A stretch of DNA of 64,000 nucleotides from Ignavibacteria bacterium. Its GTDB lineage: Bacteria > Bacteroidota > Ignavibacteria > Ignavibacteriales > Ignavibacteriaceae. The translations under genes were made by a program, and so were the position numbers. This document shows, one piece after another, positions 18,004 through 27,390 of this stretch; position 1 is the stretch's first letter, and each line of letters starts with the position of its first letter. Below the pieces are notes generated by a model. That model did not search any database, was not told the DNA's origin, and worked only from the letters and a program-made list of their open reading frames with translations. The stretch lies in assembly GCA_030684555.1 (NCBI GenBank), contig JAUXVN010000043.1, positions 22,628-86,627 on the forward strand, in the 5' to 3' direction.

Positions 18004-18545
18004 ATGCGTTTTCTTCTTGTTATTTTATTTTTCTCAATTTCAGTTTCAGCACAAACTGATGAAAATTCTAAAAATTACAATCAAAATAGTAATCCTCAAG
18101 AGACGATTGATTTAATCATCAAGAAGTTTATGCAACTTGAACAAGATTATTTGATTAAATTAAATCATAAAGATTATACACGCTCGAAGAGAATTATAAG
18201 TGAGGTTGAAGAACTGATTAAAAGCCTCCCTTTGCATGAAGAAATTATACCCGGGATTTCGCCAATAAGCGATAACGATTTTAAAAGACTTTTTGATGAA
18301 ATTAAAGTTGAAACTTTTGAATCCGATCAACTTATAATAATACAAACAGCCGGACTTTATCAGTTTTTACTGTTCTTCAAATGAGTGAGTTGTTAGATTT
18401 ATTTAGTTTCCCTTCGGGAAAAATAGAAGCGGTTAAAGCCCTTTATCCAAATATAATTGATAAACAAAACTCCCATCTCATTATCGGGAAATTCAATCAT
18501 TCATCGGATAAAGAAACGGTTAGGAAATTGATTTCGTCGTTTTGA
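18004..18545 (+). pseudogene. DUF4476 domain protein, frameshifted
   Basis: The first frame (ATG at 18004 to stop 18384) gives a signal peptide (about 1-16) and a helical region ending IIIQTAGLYQF. After the T-run at 18364-18368 the sense continues in another frame: TVLQMSELLDLFSF...NIIDKQNSHLIIGKF to a stop at 18545, which is the second half of a DUF4476 helical domain (F..LQ..LL..F.F...K..A). Adding one T to the run of five joins both halves. It is either a decayed gene or a homopolymer base-calling error. Function of the family is unknown. Confidence 0.7.
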
Positions 18546-18554
18546 TTTAAACTC

Positions 18555-19196
18555 TTATAAAATCTCTTTTAGTTGAAGAATTGAATTGATAAGATAATCG
18601 GGATTTTCTTTTTCTAATTGTGACTCTGTCCTATATCCATAACTAACACCGCAAGTTAGCGCATAAGCTGATTTACCGCATTGAATATCAAGTTCAGTAT
18701 CCCCAACCATCAAAGTTTCTTCCGGTTTTATATTGAGAGTTTCAGCAATTATTAACAGCGGCTCGGGTGAAGGTTTATGTTTAATATCCGGTCTTCTTCC
18801 CATTATATAATCAAAGTATTCAGTTAATTTGAAGTGCTCTAAAATTAATTCAGCCTGACCCTGCGCTTTTGTGGTCAGTAAGGCGATTTTGTAATTATTG
18901 TGATGGAGATACTCTAATAATTCAATTACTCCCGGATATAATGTTGAATCACTTATAAAATCAAAATAGATAGTTTTATAGACTTTTATAAAATATTCCA
19001 GATCATCAACTTGAATATTCAAATCATTAAATATGTCAGCGAAATGAGCACCAATTCTTTTATCTAATTCATCTTTTGGCAGATTAACTTTCATCCCGAG
19101 TTTTTCAAAAGTAGCGATTGTAGCTTTGTATATTGTGCTTCCAGAATCAACAAGTGTTCCATCCAGATCGAACGTAACGAGTTTAATTTTATTCAT
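18555..19196 (-). CDS. HAD-family phosphatase, phosphoglycolate phosphatase-like
   Basis: A soluble hydrolase of 213 residues. It has the nucleophile motif FDLDGTLVDSG (about 7-17), a helical cap, motif II as ALLTTKAQ, the motif III lysine in HKPSPEPL and motif IV MVGDTELDIQCGKSA, i.e. the complete HAD set. The layout matches Gph/PGP-type enzymes that remove phosphate from 2-phosphoglycolate or similar small molecules; the substrate is inferred. The start chosen is the ATG at 19196, overlapping the end of the zinc-ribbon gene by 8 bases; an upstream in-frame start would read 24 extra residues through that gene. Confidence 0.88.
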   Translation of the reverse strand: MNKIKLVTFDLDGTLVDSGSTIYKATIATFEKLGMKVNLPKDELDKRIGAHFADIFNDLNIQVDDLEYFIKVYKTIYFDFISDSTLYPGVIELLEYLHHNNYKIALLTTKAQGQAELILEHFKLTEYFDYIMGRRPDIKHKPSPEPLLIIAETLNIKPEETLMVGDTELDIQCGKSAYALTCGVSYGYRTESQLEKENPDYLINSILQLKEIL

Positions 19197-19398
19197 ATTT
19201 CTCTTTGTTTGTCTCTTTTTCATTATCAACATTGGATGAGCTTGTAGTTTCACCGCTACAGCACTCATCTATATTTGTGCGGCAGTAAGCACATTGTCCG
19301 TGTCCGTGAACCCAAATCACTTCAGTAACATTTCCGCAATATTGACACTGAAATAAGTTTTTAGAATTTTTAATTATCATACATCTGTAGTTATTCAT
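19189..19398 (-). CDS. Small zinc-ribbon protein
   Basis: A 69-residue protein with two CxxC knuckles, CQYC (about 18-21) and CAYC (about 36-39), plus a histidine pair between them and a further CC, so it should bind a structural zinc. The tail is acidic and polar. It overlaps the DUF2203 gene upstream and the HAD phosphatase downstream, forming a tight three-gene operon. Function unknown. Confidence 0.7.
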   Translation of the reverse strand: MNNYRCMIIKNSKNLFQCQYCGNVTEVIWVHGHGQCAYCRTNIDECCSGETTSSSNVDNEKETNKEKYE

Positions 19399-19778
19399 AA
19401 CAGATAATATTCCTCGGGAATAAGTTTTCTTGAGGCAAATCCCCCCTCAATCGGGTGATAATAAAGTAGCGTTTCCTCATCGCTTTTCCAGCATAACAAA
19501 ACTTCTTTATCATTTATTATGGCAGGGAAGTCGACTAATCCTACTTCAAAGTTCCAATCCTTAAAGTAACAACCAATTTCTGCAAGCTCATCAGTGTAAT
19601 TTTGAATTTTGTGTAATGAGTTTTGAATCGCCATATCATTACTGTCTGCACTTAGGATTTCACTTTGATATGATTTAATAATCTCGCCTTCCTTAAGAAT
19701 ATCACTTACAATTTTCTTAACGAGCGGAAGCGTTTTTTTCGCCGAAGCCGGAGTAAAATATATTTTATTACTGACCAT
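19395..19778 (-). CDS. DUF2203 domain protein
   Basis: A 127-residue soluble protein, helical in its first half (LPLVKKIVSDILKE...IQNYTDELAEIGC) and ending with the family signature CYFKDWNFEVGLVDFPA...LLCWKSDEETLLYYHPIEGGFASR. These are the hallmarks of DUF2203 (PF09969); the function is not known. It is first in an operon with the zinc ribbon and HAD genes. Confidence 0.88.
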   Translation of the reverse strand: MVSNKIYFTPASAKKTLPLVKKIVSDILKEGEIIKSYQSEILSADSNDMAIQNSLHKIQNYTDELAEIGCYFKDWNFEVGLVDFPAIINDKEVLLCWKSDEETLLYYHPIEGGFASRKLIPEEYYLL

Positions 19779-20123
19779 CTGATTTTATTTCTCTGGTAAA
19801 ATTTAAACTCAATTTCTTAAAATGGTTTTATCGATTATTATTAATGAATTAAACCTGATTTGAAGATTTTCTTGTAATTAAAGAAATGACCAATATACCT
19901 TATCTAACTGAATATTGAAAATATACCGAAATCAAATCATTTGTTGCAAATACATGGTGAATTACATAATGATGAAAGAAGGCAAGCCTCTGAAACCAAA
20001 TATTATTTTTAACGTCAAATAGTGAAACAAAGCGAAGATTTTGGTGTTCGATTTATGTTGTTTGAAGAAACCATTTTTTTTAGCTTTGACAGTTAGTAAA
20101 CAAAAATAATTATGGAGGTTTAT
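19779..20123. other. Divergent intergenic region DUF2203 / htpX
   Basis: 345 bases with no supported gene. It must carry two divergent promoters, but no clean TTTG-N19-TAnnTTTG match was found. The only clear signal is the strong ribosome-binding site GGAGG at 20114-20118, which fixes the htpX start. Confidence 0.4.
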
Positions 20124-20972
20124 GTGAATACGCTTAAAACCGTATTCTTGATGACGCTGATGATGGTTCTGTTCCTCTTTGTTGGAAATCTGCTTGGGGG
20201 ACAAACAGGATTGATGATCGCTTTTATATTTGCACTTTTGATGAATTTTGGCTCTTACTGGTTTTCGGATAAAATTGTTCTTGCGATGTATAAAGCAAGA
20301 CAGGTTGATGCTCAAGCAGCTCCAAAATTGTATGGAATGGTTGAAGAACTTTCGCAGCGTGCAGCATTACCGATGCCGAAAGTGTATGTTATTGATAATC
20401 CGACTCCAAACGCTTTTGCAACAGGAAGAAATCCTCAAAATGCTGCGGTTGCAGTTACAACCGGCATACTTAAAATTTTAAACAATGATGAGCTTGCAGG
20501 TGTTATTGCTCATGAACTTGCTCATATTAAACATAGAGATATTTTAATAGGGACAATAACGGCAACACTTGTTGGAACGATTACTTACCTTGCGCAAATG
20601 GCAAGCTGGGCAATGATGTTCGGCGGTAGAAGCGATGATCGTGAAGAAGGAAGTCCGATTGCTTCACTTGTGATGATAATATTAGCCCCAATTGCTGCTA
20701 CAATTTTGCAGCTGGCAATCTCAAGATCGCGTGAGTTTATAGCCGATGAAGGGGGCGCACAAATGACCGGTAATCCGTTAAGTCTTGCTTCCGCATTAAC
20801 TAAACTAGTTCAAGCAAATGAAGTTAGACCGATAGAAAATGCAAAACCGGCAACAGCTCATATGTTTATTGTTAATCCTCTGTTCGGTGGTGGGGTTACT
20901 AAGCTTTTTTCAACGCATCCGCCTATTGAAGAGAGAGTAAATCGATTAAGAATGCTTGCACAAAAAATCTAA
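20124..20972 (+). CDS. htpX: Membrane zinc metalloprotease HtpX
   Basis: Inner-membrane quality-control protease of family M48B that cleaves damaged or misfolded membrane proteins. The start chosen is GTG at 20124, 5 bases after GGAGG, giving the usual MNTLKTVFLMTLMMV opening (282 residues); an ATG at 20112 overlaps the ribosome-binding site itself. There are two N-terminal helices, the active-site HELAH (about 130-134) with the downstream ligand in SREFIADEGGA, two further hydrophobic segments between these, and a C-terminal STHPPIEERVNRL tail. It stands alone, followed by a terminator. Confidence 0.95.
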   Translation: MNTLKTVFLMTLMMVLFLFVGNLLGGQTGLMIAFIFALLMNFGSYWFSDKIVLAMYKARQVDAQAAPKLYGMVEELSQRAALPMPKVYVIDNPTPNAFATGRNPQNAAVAVTTGILKILNNDELAGVIAHELAHIKHRDILIGTITATLVGTITYLAQMASWAMMFGGRSDDREEGSPIASLVMIILAPIAATILQLAISRSREFIADEGGAQMTGNPLSLASALTKLVQANEVRPIENAKPATAHMFIVNPLFGGGVTKLFSTHPPIEERVNRLRMLAQKI

Positions 20973-21018
20973 AGTTATTGTAATCTCTCTTTTTGTAAAA
21001 GATATTTAATGTTAATTT

Positions 21019-21049
21019 ACCCTTGAAGTTTGGCAAAAACTTCAAGGGT
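21019..21049 (+). terminator. Rho-independent terminator after htpX
   Basis: A 13-base stem ACCCTTGAAGTTT / AAACTTCAAGGGT with a 5-base loop, followed by TTTCTTTT. Confidence 0.85.
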
Positions 21050-21080
21050 TTTCTTTTAATATTGTAGAAATTAAAAATCT

Positions 21081-21683
21081 ATGAAGTCATTTCCTTTATA
21101 CTTGCTTCTTCTTTTAACCGTAATGGGATTTACACTCATTGCACAGACAGATTCTGCTCCCAAAACAAACCTGACGATTTGTTTTGAAATGATTGATTCT
21201 ATTATCATCGGGCATGTCTCTAATATTGATAAATCAGAGGTTAAAACATTTTCTTCTAACTTAGTCTCAGACTATTCGATATTCACCAATTTTGTTTCGG
21301 ATAAATTTGCCAAATTGAATTTTAGTCGAATAGATGAAACCCCGATAACTTCTAATATTAATTTCGTAATTTCAAATATTAAAGTAAGCTATAGCAAACC
21401 AAAAAAAATGAGTTTCTTTGGTGACTATTCAGTCGAACGAAATATTTTAATTGAAGGAAGTTTTTTATTTACAGGAACTAAGAGTGATTTAATTAGTTTT
21501 GATAAAACTTATTCCGATGTTATCACTTATAATTCAATTAAAGAGGTTGAAGATATGTCACTCCCATTTACAAAGGGAGAAATTCCGGAAGTTCCCTTAT
21601 TTTCATCAATTTTAGAACCTGCAATAGTTGTAGGTTCAGCCGCATTAATTGTTTATCTCTTCTTTTCTGTTAGAGGTAAGTAG
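21081..21683 (+). CDS. Exported protein of unknown function with C-terminal membrane helix
   Basis: A 200-residue protein with an N-terminal signal peptide (about 1-21, cleavage near LIAQ) and a C-terminal hydrophobic helix (about 175-195) followed by SVRGK, so the 150-residue middle is probably periplasmic and tethered. The middle has beta-strand-like segments (NINFVISNIKVSYSKP, NILIEGSFLFTG). No family recognised. It lies just upstream of bamD, but 72 bases away. Confidence 0.5.
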   Translation: MKSFPLYLLLLLTVMGFTLIAQTDSAPKTNLTICFEMIDSIIIGHVSNIDKSEVKTFSSNLVSDYSIFTNFVSDKFAKLNFSRIDETPITSNINFVISNIKVSYSKPKKMSFFGDYSVERNILIEGSFLFTGTKSDLISFDKTYSDVITYNSIKEVEDMSLPFTKGEIPEVPLFSSILEPAIVVGSAALIVYLFFSVRGK

Positions 21684-21755
21684 CAAAATTTACCTTTGAG
21701 AAGGGGACATATTTAATTATTTTTCCAAACTTATTTGAATAACAGAATTTAAAAC

Positions 21756-22508
21756 ATGAAAAAAATATTAATAGTACTTATTAGCGGTATAATTTTTTAC
21801 GGCTGCTCCGCTTCAGTTGATACTTCAAACATGACAGCAGAACAGCGGTTACAATATGCCATTTCATTATTCAACGATGAAACTTATGATGTCGCTATTC
21901 CCGAGCTTGAATCCATTTTGTTGCAATTCCCCGGAAGTGAAGTAGTTGATGATGCCCAGTTTTATCTTGCTAAAACCAGACTGAACCGAAAAGAATATAT
22001 CATGGCGGCTTTTGAGTTCAGTCGTTTGATTAAAAGTATGCCGGCAAGTGAGTTCGTCATCGAGTCACAATACCTGCTTGCTGACTCTTATTATAGATTA
22101 TCCCCCGATTATACTCTCGACCAAAGATATACTAAAAAGAGCATAGAAGAGTTTCAGGCATTTATTGACTTTTTCCCGACTGATCCAAGAGTAACCGGAG
22201 CTGAACAAAAAATTTCTGAAATGAATACTAAACTTGCTCAAAAGGAATTTACAAGCGCCGTCATCTATGAAAAACTTGAATACTACACCGCAGCAATTAA
22301 ATACTACAGTAATGTTGTGGAAGTTTTTCACGATACCGAATTTGCTCCAAAAGCATCCTACAATAAAATTAAACTTCTTGTTCAACGTGAACGAAAAAAG
22401 GAAGCATTATTAGAAGTAAATTCATTTCTTACAAAATATCCGCAAGACAAAGCATACAGCGATGTATTGAAAATAAAGGATGATCTTTCTCAAATAAGTA
22501 TTATGTAA
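21756..22508 (+). CDS. bamD: Outer-membrane protein assembly factor BamD
   Basis: Lipoprotein of the BAM complex that inserts beta-barrel proteins into the outer membrane. It has a signal peptide with lipobox FYGC (cysteine at residue 17), then about five TPR-like repeats: AEQRLQYAISLFNDETYDVAIPELE-type units at about 27-60, 64-95, 100-145, 165-195 and 200-235. The 250-residue length is normal for BamD. Its stop overlaps the start of the thioesterase gene, and it heads a long plus-strand run into the ccm genes. Confidence 0.9.
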   Translation: MKKILIVLISGIIFYGCSASVDTSNMTAEQRLQYAISLFNDETYDVAIPELESILLQFPGSEVVDDAQFYLAKTRLNRKEYIMAAFEFSRLIKSMPASEFVIESQYLLADSYYRLSPDYTLDQRYTKKSIEEFQAFIDFFPTDPRVTGAEQKISEMNTKLAQKEFTSAVIYEKLEYYTAAIKYYSNVVEVFHDTEFAPKASYNKIKLLVQRERKKEALLEVNSFLTKYPQDKAYSDVLKIKDDLSQISIM

Positions 22509-22990
22509 TGGAATTGATTTTAGAAAAAAAAGTAAGTGCCTCCACAATAATAATGACAGAGTTGGTATTGCCCCAGCATACCAACCAACTCGGAAACTTA
22601 CTTGGTGGACAGTTAATGCATTGGATTGATATTTGTGCTGCATTATGTGCAGCTAAACACTCTCAGCGGATTTGTGTAACCGCTTCAGTTGATAAAATAG
22701 ACTTCCATCATCCTATAAAATTGGGGGAAGTTGTATCTTTAACAGCATCCTTAAACAGAGTATTTAATACTTCAATTGAAGTAGGAGTTAAGGTATTTGG
22801 AGAATCATATAAAACCGGAAAACGAATTCACACAAACACAGCATATCTTACTTTTGTCGGTGTTGATGAAGAAGGCAGACCGGTAAAAGCACCTCAAGCA
22901 ATTCCCGAAACGGAAGATGAAAAAAGACGATTTGAAGAAGCATTACAAAGAAGAGAAAACAGACTCAAGTTCAGAAGAAAAGATATTTAA
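22508..22990 (+). CDS. Acyl-CoA thioesterase (hotdog fold, YciA/BFIT-like)
   Basis: A 160-residue single hotdog domain. The family block TNQLGNLLGGQLMHWIDICAA (about 22-42) contains the helix and acidic residue used for thioester hydrolysis, followed by ASVDKIDFHHPIKLGEVV. It hydrolyses acyl-CoA to free acid and CoA; chain-length preference cannot be read from sequence. The start overlaps the bamD stop, and its 3' end overlaps the start assigned to the next gene by about 74 bases. Confidence 0.9.
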   Translation: MELILEKKVSASTIIMTELVLPQHTNQLGNLLGGQLMHWIDICAALCAAKHSQRICVTASVDKIDFHHPIKLGEVVSLTASLNRVFNTSIEVGVKVFGESYKTGKRIHTNTAYLTFVGVDEEGRPVKAPQAIPETEDEKRRFEEALQRRENRLKFRRKDI

Positions 22991-25073
22991 ATTTTTCTTT
23001 TGGATATTATTATTGCTGCCGCATAATGTATCCCCTCAATTCTATTTAAACGGTTTTTGTAAATATGATTCTTTTCAAATCCCTTCGGAAGGCGAATCTT
23101 TTTTTGCATTAAACTTTAACGGCGATTCTTTTAACGATTTTCTGATTTTAGCCAATTCAAAAAAAACAGCTTCAACTTTAATTGGTGAAAATGAAGGGAA
23201 GTTCAAGAATGGTTATAACAATTTTTCTTTTCCACCAATCAATTCATTATCTCCCATTTACGATTTTTATGCAAAAGCACAATCACATGTATACTCTTTG
23301 AGAGCATCCAATACAGTCGGCTTTGTGCGGTTTAGGGGGAATGGAAATCCGACATTTAGCAAGAAGTTTAAATTTAATTCATACCCCGAAAAAATTTCTA
23401 CTGCAGATATTGATAAAAACGGGCGCACCGAAATACTTGTAAGCGGAGCTTCTTTTGAAGGCTTATCAATTCTTTATCAGACCGAAAAAGGTTTGGCCGA
23501 AAAAAAGATTTATTCGAAAGAGTCGTTTTCACAATCTGTTTTTATTGACTTGAATGATGATGGTTATGCAGATATTGTAGCTTTCGAATTATCAACTTAT
23601 TCGCTTTACTATTTTTACAATAACACCCGTGGCGGTTTCAGATTGGAGAGAAAAGTTGTAGTTCAGCAACCTATTTTTAATCTGCAGACAGTTGATTTTA
23701 ATCTTGATTCATACCCGGATTTGTTATTCACAACCGGGAAATCAATTATTATAAATTACGGCGACCCGATATCTTCATTTGAGAAGCAAACGATCATTAA
23801 AGTCAAACATAATCCATCTAAATTAATTTACGGTGATTTTAACAGAGACGGGCGAATAGGTTTAGTTTATCTGAGCAAAGAAAATTCATCGATCTCTATT
23901 CTATTCAAAAAAGATGATGAAACTTTGCAGGATGAAACTGTTTATTTTACAGAAAAAGGATTAGTTGATTTAATTCCATTTTATAGCCGTTTCATCGATG
24001 GCTTTGCTGCCCTCAGCAAGGATGGTAAGATTCATCTTTTTTCAAAACTGATTTCGTTCTCAAATTATGCAAAACTCTATTTTGGCGGTAAAGCTGATAA
24101 GATTGTAAGTTTCGATTATTCTGATAACGGTATTTATGATATTTCTTTTATCAATACAGACAATAACACTTTTAATTTAGTTTTAAGAAATAATTCAGGT
24201 ATTCCAATAATACTTTATTCAATACCCGCCTATCTGAATTATCAAAATTATACTGTTGATGACAGGCAGCCGTTTGTGAAAACATTCTATTTCTATAATG
24301 AATTTGACCGCGTTATAGAATTACTTGAAGTTGATCTTAAAGCATTTTCATACAAACGAAATTATATCTATACGGATGGTTCAATATTAGATTTAAGAAT
24401 AATCAATAATCCCGAGGAACAAAAAAGCAGCATTCATGTTGTACACCTAAAAGAGGCTGTGTTAAGTTCATCACTTTATACTTATAAAGATTTTCGTTAT
24501 AGTGCGGTGACCTCTTCAAATCTTGCAGCAAATGTAATAACCGCAAAAACAAGCGGGAGTTCTTTTATCTATTATTGGCAAAAGGAGGATGATAAAAACT
24601 CACTTTTCGTATTATCGCCAACCGAAAAATTGAAATCGACAAAAATTTTTTCGTACAAAGCCGGAAAGACACTTCCCGAAATCCGAATTTTATTTGACAT
24701 CTTCAATTCAGAAAAAGAAGTGTTGGTAACAACGGTTATTAATGATGGAGAATCTGCTGCCCTATTCGCCAAGGAAGATTTTACCGGATTGGTGAAATTT
24801 GATGATGAGAATAAAGATTTTTTCTCTAAAAACGGTATGTTGTATGGGGGTGACTTTAAACCTAATTCGTTGAATAAATTATTTTTATATTTACCGGATA
24901 AAAAAAGTCTGAATTCCGTGCAATATCTGAAGAAGAAAAATCGTCTTGTAATCTCCAGGATTCATACGATTAAGGATTTACACAGTTTCATTGTACAAAA
25001 ATTCAGCGCAAATAATTATTATGTAATTTACAGTCTTTCCGAGGAGAAGTGCTTAATATTCGAACGATTATAG
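22917..25073 (+). CDS. Exported FG-GAP/VCBS-type repeat protein
   Basis: A large protein of about 718 residues. After a 24-residue charged leader there is a hydrophobic segment (about 25-41, FKFFFWILLLLP) that should act as a signal or anchor. The body carries repeated calcium-binding-like loops of FG-GAP/VCBS propellers: DIDKNGRTEILV, DLNDDGYADIVAF, DFNLDSYPDLLF, DFNRDGRIGLVY. No T9SS sorting domain is present at the C-terminus. The ATG at 22917 lies deep inside the thioesterase gene; the true start may be a later non-ATG codon. Role unknown, probably surface or periplasmic. Confidence 0.7.
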   Translation: MKKDDLKKHYKEEKTDSSSEEKIFKFFFWILLLLPHNVSPQFYLNGFCKYDSFQIPSEGESFFALNFNGDSFNDFLILANSKKTASTLIGENEGKFKNGYNNFSFPPINSLSPIYDFYAKAQSHVYSLRASNTVGFVRFRGNGNPTFSKKFKFNSYPEKISTADIDKNGRTEILVSGASFEGLSILYQTEKGLAEKKIYSKESFSQSVFIDLNDDGYADIVAFELSTYSLYYFYNNTRGGFRLERKVVVQQPIFNLQTVDFNLDSYPDLLFTTGKSIIINYGDPISSFEKQTIIKVKHNPSKLIYGDFNRDGRIGLVYLSKENSSISILFKKDDETLQDETVYFTEKGLVDLIPFYSRFIDGFAALSKDGKIHLFSKLISFSNYAKLYFGGKADKIVSFDYSDNGIYDISFINTDNNTFNLVLRNNSGIPIILYSIPAYLNYQNYTVDDRQPFVKTFYFYNEFDRVIELLEVDLKAFSYKRNYIYTDGSILDLRIINNPEEQKSSIHVVHLKEAVLSSSLYTYKDFRYSAVTSSNLAANVITAKTSGSSFIYYWQKEDDKNSLFVLSPTEKLKSTKIFSYKAGKTLPEIRILFDIFNSEKEVLVTTVINDGESAALFAKEDFTGLVKFDDENKDFFSKNGMLYGGDFKPNSLNKLFLYLPDKKSLNSVQYLKKKNRLVISRIHTIKDLHSFIVQKFSANNYYVIYSLSEEKCLIFERL

Positions 25074-26743
25074 TTTTAGTTACTATTTATATTTTTATTC
25101 CTTTGAATTTTGTATCAGTTGCACAGAATAATTCTGCTCTTGATTCGCTAACTACATTTTTCTTAAATGCACACAATATTTCAGTTGCCGGGGATGTTAA
25201 TATTCCATCTACTAAGGACTCCACCATTCACAAATGCGGATTTGCTGCTGCTGCTGTACTTCAATTAAATTTTAATAATCTGTCAGAGACCAATCAAAAA
25301 TTATTAAAACCAGTATTGAACCGCCCGAACTTAGATACAAGTATAGTTTCGCCGGGAAATTTTTTTCGAATTCATTTTAGAAAATCTGGAACATCCGTTC
25401 CGCAGTATGATGTAAATGAATTTGCAAAGGCTTGCGATTCCTCTTTCAATTTTGAAGTAAATTATCTCGGTTATCCCCCGCCGCCTTCTGATAATGGTCT
25501 TGGCGGAGATGATAAATATGACATCTACATTCTTGATTTATCCGGACTTTACGGATACACACAACCGGAGAGTGAAGTTAGTCCGGGAGCAAAAAAATTC
25601 ACAAGTTATATTGTAGTCGATAATGATTTTCTCGGTTATTACACCACCGGAATAAATGCCGCCCGTGTAACAATTGCACACGAATTTCATCACGCAATTC
25701 AGATGGGGAATTATATTGTGCGGGAAGAAAACTCAGAAATTATTGATGGGTTTTTCTATGAACTCACATCAACAGCAATGGAGGAGTTTGTTTACGACTC
25801 GATTAATGATTATTACGCCTATATGAGTGATAATACCGGAATATATTTTAATTATACCGATAGAGCTTTCAGCAAAAACGATGGTTATAATCTCGCTGTA
25901 TGGAATATCTTTTTGAAAGACAATTTCGGGTTTGATATACTAAAAAGCCAATGGGAATTTCTGCGTGATGGTTCGCGCGCTCTTTTTGCAATTGATAAAA
26001 GTCTTAACGAAATAAATTCTAATTACAGATTTGCAGAGGCACTTAACACTTTTAATATCTGGACATTCTTTTCGGGACACAGAACGATTCCGGGTAAGTA
26101 TTTTGAAGAGGCTTCTTCATATCCGCAAATAAAAATTAAAATGTCTACTGTTCTTTCAGGTTCGGAGAAATCAATTTCATTAAATGTGAACCCGACAGGA
26201 AGTACATTTATTAATTTCGTTAACAGTTCTACATTAGATTCGATTGTTGTTGCAATAACAAATTCAGATTTAATCGCAGGTATTGATGCTCCTACTAGCA
26301 GTGCAAATATTAAATACATACTTTGCCATTATAAAGCAGATGGAACTTTCAGATTAACTGACAATTATTTCGCTAAATTTGAAGTTGTGCAGCCTTCATT
26401 TTGGAGTACAGCAGAATTCATTAATAATGATTTGGCAAAAGAAGGAAACTTCGCTTCATTGGAGATAGAAACTCCCTATCCCTCACCATTTTTTTATGGT
26501 AAATCAGGATATTTGAATTTCCCGATCAAGGATTTCAAATCAGATATTTCAGAATTATATATATATTCAACTTCAATGAGGTTAGTTTATAATTCCATTG
26601 TAAATGTTGATGCGGCAAAAAAACGAATTAGATGGGATGGTAAAGATTACAACGGCAATAAACTTGCATCCGGTGTTTATATTTATGTGATAAATATTAA
26701 TAATACATTACACAAAGGGAAATTGGTAATAATTAATGAATAA
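25049..26743 (+). CDS. MXAN_6640-family putative metalloprotease with T9SS sorting domain
   Basis: A 564-residue secreted protein with a signal peptide (about 1-25) and a putative zinc protease region with HEFHH (about 211-215, in TIAHEFHHAIQMG) preceded by the DKYDIYILDL segment typical of MXAN_6640-like proteins. A C-terminal region (about 475-564) has the PYPSPF, RIRWDGKDYNG and SGVYIYVININN features of a type A T9SS sorting domain. The start is GTG at 25049 behind a GAGGAG ribosome-binding site, overlapping the previous gene by 25 bases. Its end overlaps ccmA by 8 bases. Confidence 0.85.
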   Translation: MLNIRTIIVLVTIYIFIPLNFVSVAQNNSALDSLTTFFLNAHNISVAGDVNIPSTKDSTIHKCGFAAAAVLQLNFNNLSETNQKLLKPVLNRPNLDTSIVSPGNFFRIHFRKSGTSVPQYDVNEFAKACDSSFNFEVNYLGYPPPPSDNGLGGDDKYDIYILDLSGLYGYTQPESEVSPGAKKFTSYIVVDNDFLGYYTTGINAARVTIAHEFHHAIQMGNYIVREENSEIIDGFFYELTSTAMEEFVYDSINDYYAYMSDNTGIYFNYTDRAFSKNDGYNLAVWNIFLKDNFGFDILKSQWEFLRDGSRALFAIDKSLNEINSNYRFAEALNTFNIWTFFSGHRTIPGKYFEEASSYPQIKIKMSTVLSGSEKSISLNVNPTGSTFINFVNSSTLDSIVVAITNSDLIAGIDAPTSSANIKYILCHYKADGTFRLTDNYFAKFEVVQPSFWSTAEFINNDLAKEGNFASLEIETPYPSPFFYGKSGYLNFPIKDFKSDISELYIYSTSMRLVYNSIVNVDAAKKRIRWDGKDYNGNKLASGVYIYVININNTLHKGKLVIINE

Positions 26744-27371
26744 CTATTCCTTGACAATTGATTCAATTACCAAAACTTTCGGGAGAAGATTAATATTTAA
26801 GAATGTTATCTTGAAATGTGAAGAAAATGGTATTTGGGGAATTGCCGGACCAAATGGTTCAGGTAAATCAACTTTTGTGAAATGTTTGTGCGGAATAATT
26901 TCCCCTACGAGAGGAAAAGTTATTCATTCACTAAACAATAAAGAGATTGAGCCTGAAAAACTTCATAATCACATCGGATTTGTCTCTCCTTACCTCGTTT
27001 TATATGATGAGTTTTCAGCGGAAGAAAATTTACATTACTTTGCGGAAATAAGAGGAGTGAAATACAATAAAGAAAAAATTGATTATCTTCTAAACGAATT
27101 TTTATTGTATGACAGAAGAAGCGATTTTGTAAAAGCATATTCATCGGGAATGAAACAACGACTTAAATTTATTTTTGCTCTGATGCACTCCCCTGAATTG
27201 GTAATTCTTGACGAACCGATTTCGAATTTAGATAATTCCGGTAAAGAAAAAGTCTACAAAATTGTGAACGAAGAAGCAAAAAATTCGGTTATAATTATAG
27301 CGTCAAACGATGATAGTGATTTGGCTCTCTGTTCATCAATCCTTGATCTTAACAATTATAAAAACGACTAA
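26736..27371 (+). CDS. ccmA: Cytochrome c maturation ABC ATPase CcmA
   Basis: ATPase of the CcmABCD complex, which releases holo-CcmE loaded with heme. The 211 residues are a single ABC domain: Walker A GPNGSGKST (about 35-43), signature YSSGMKQR (about 130-137) and Walker B LVILDEP (about 150-156), followed by a D-loop NLDNS. The signature replaces LSGGQ with YSSGM, as is usual in CcmA-like ATPases. The identity as CcmA rather than a generic ABC ATPase rests on the following ccmB-C-D-E-F order. Confidence 0.92.
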   Translation: MNNYSLTIDSITKTFGRRLIFKNVILKCEENGIWGIAGPNGSGKSTFVKCLCGIISPTRGKVIHSLNNKEIEPEKLHNHIGFVSPYLVLYDEFSAEENLHYFAEIRGVKYNKEKIDYLLNEFLLYDRRSDFVKAYSSGMKQRLKFIFALMHSPELVILDEPISNLDNSGKEKVYKIVNEEAKNSVIIIASNDDSDLALCSSILDLNNYKND

Positions 27372-27390
27372 AGGCAGTGCAAAAATAAAA

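Noticed and set aside
20112..20123. ATG at 20112 as htpX start
   Set aside because: The GGAGG ribosome-binding site lies inside these codons; GTG at 20124 is correctly spaced and gives the family N-terminus.
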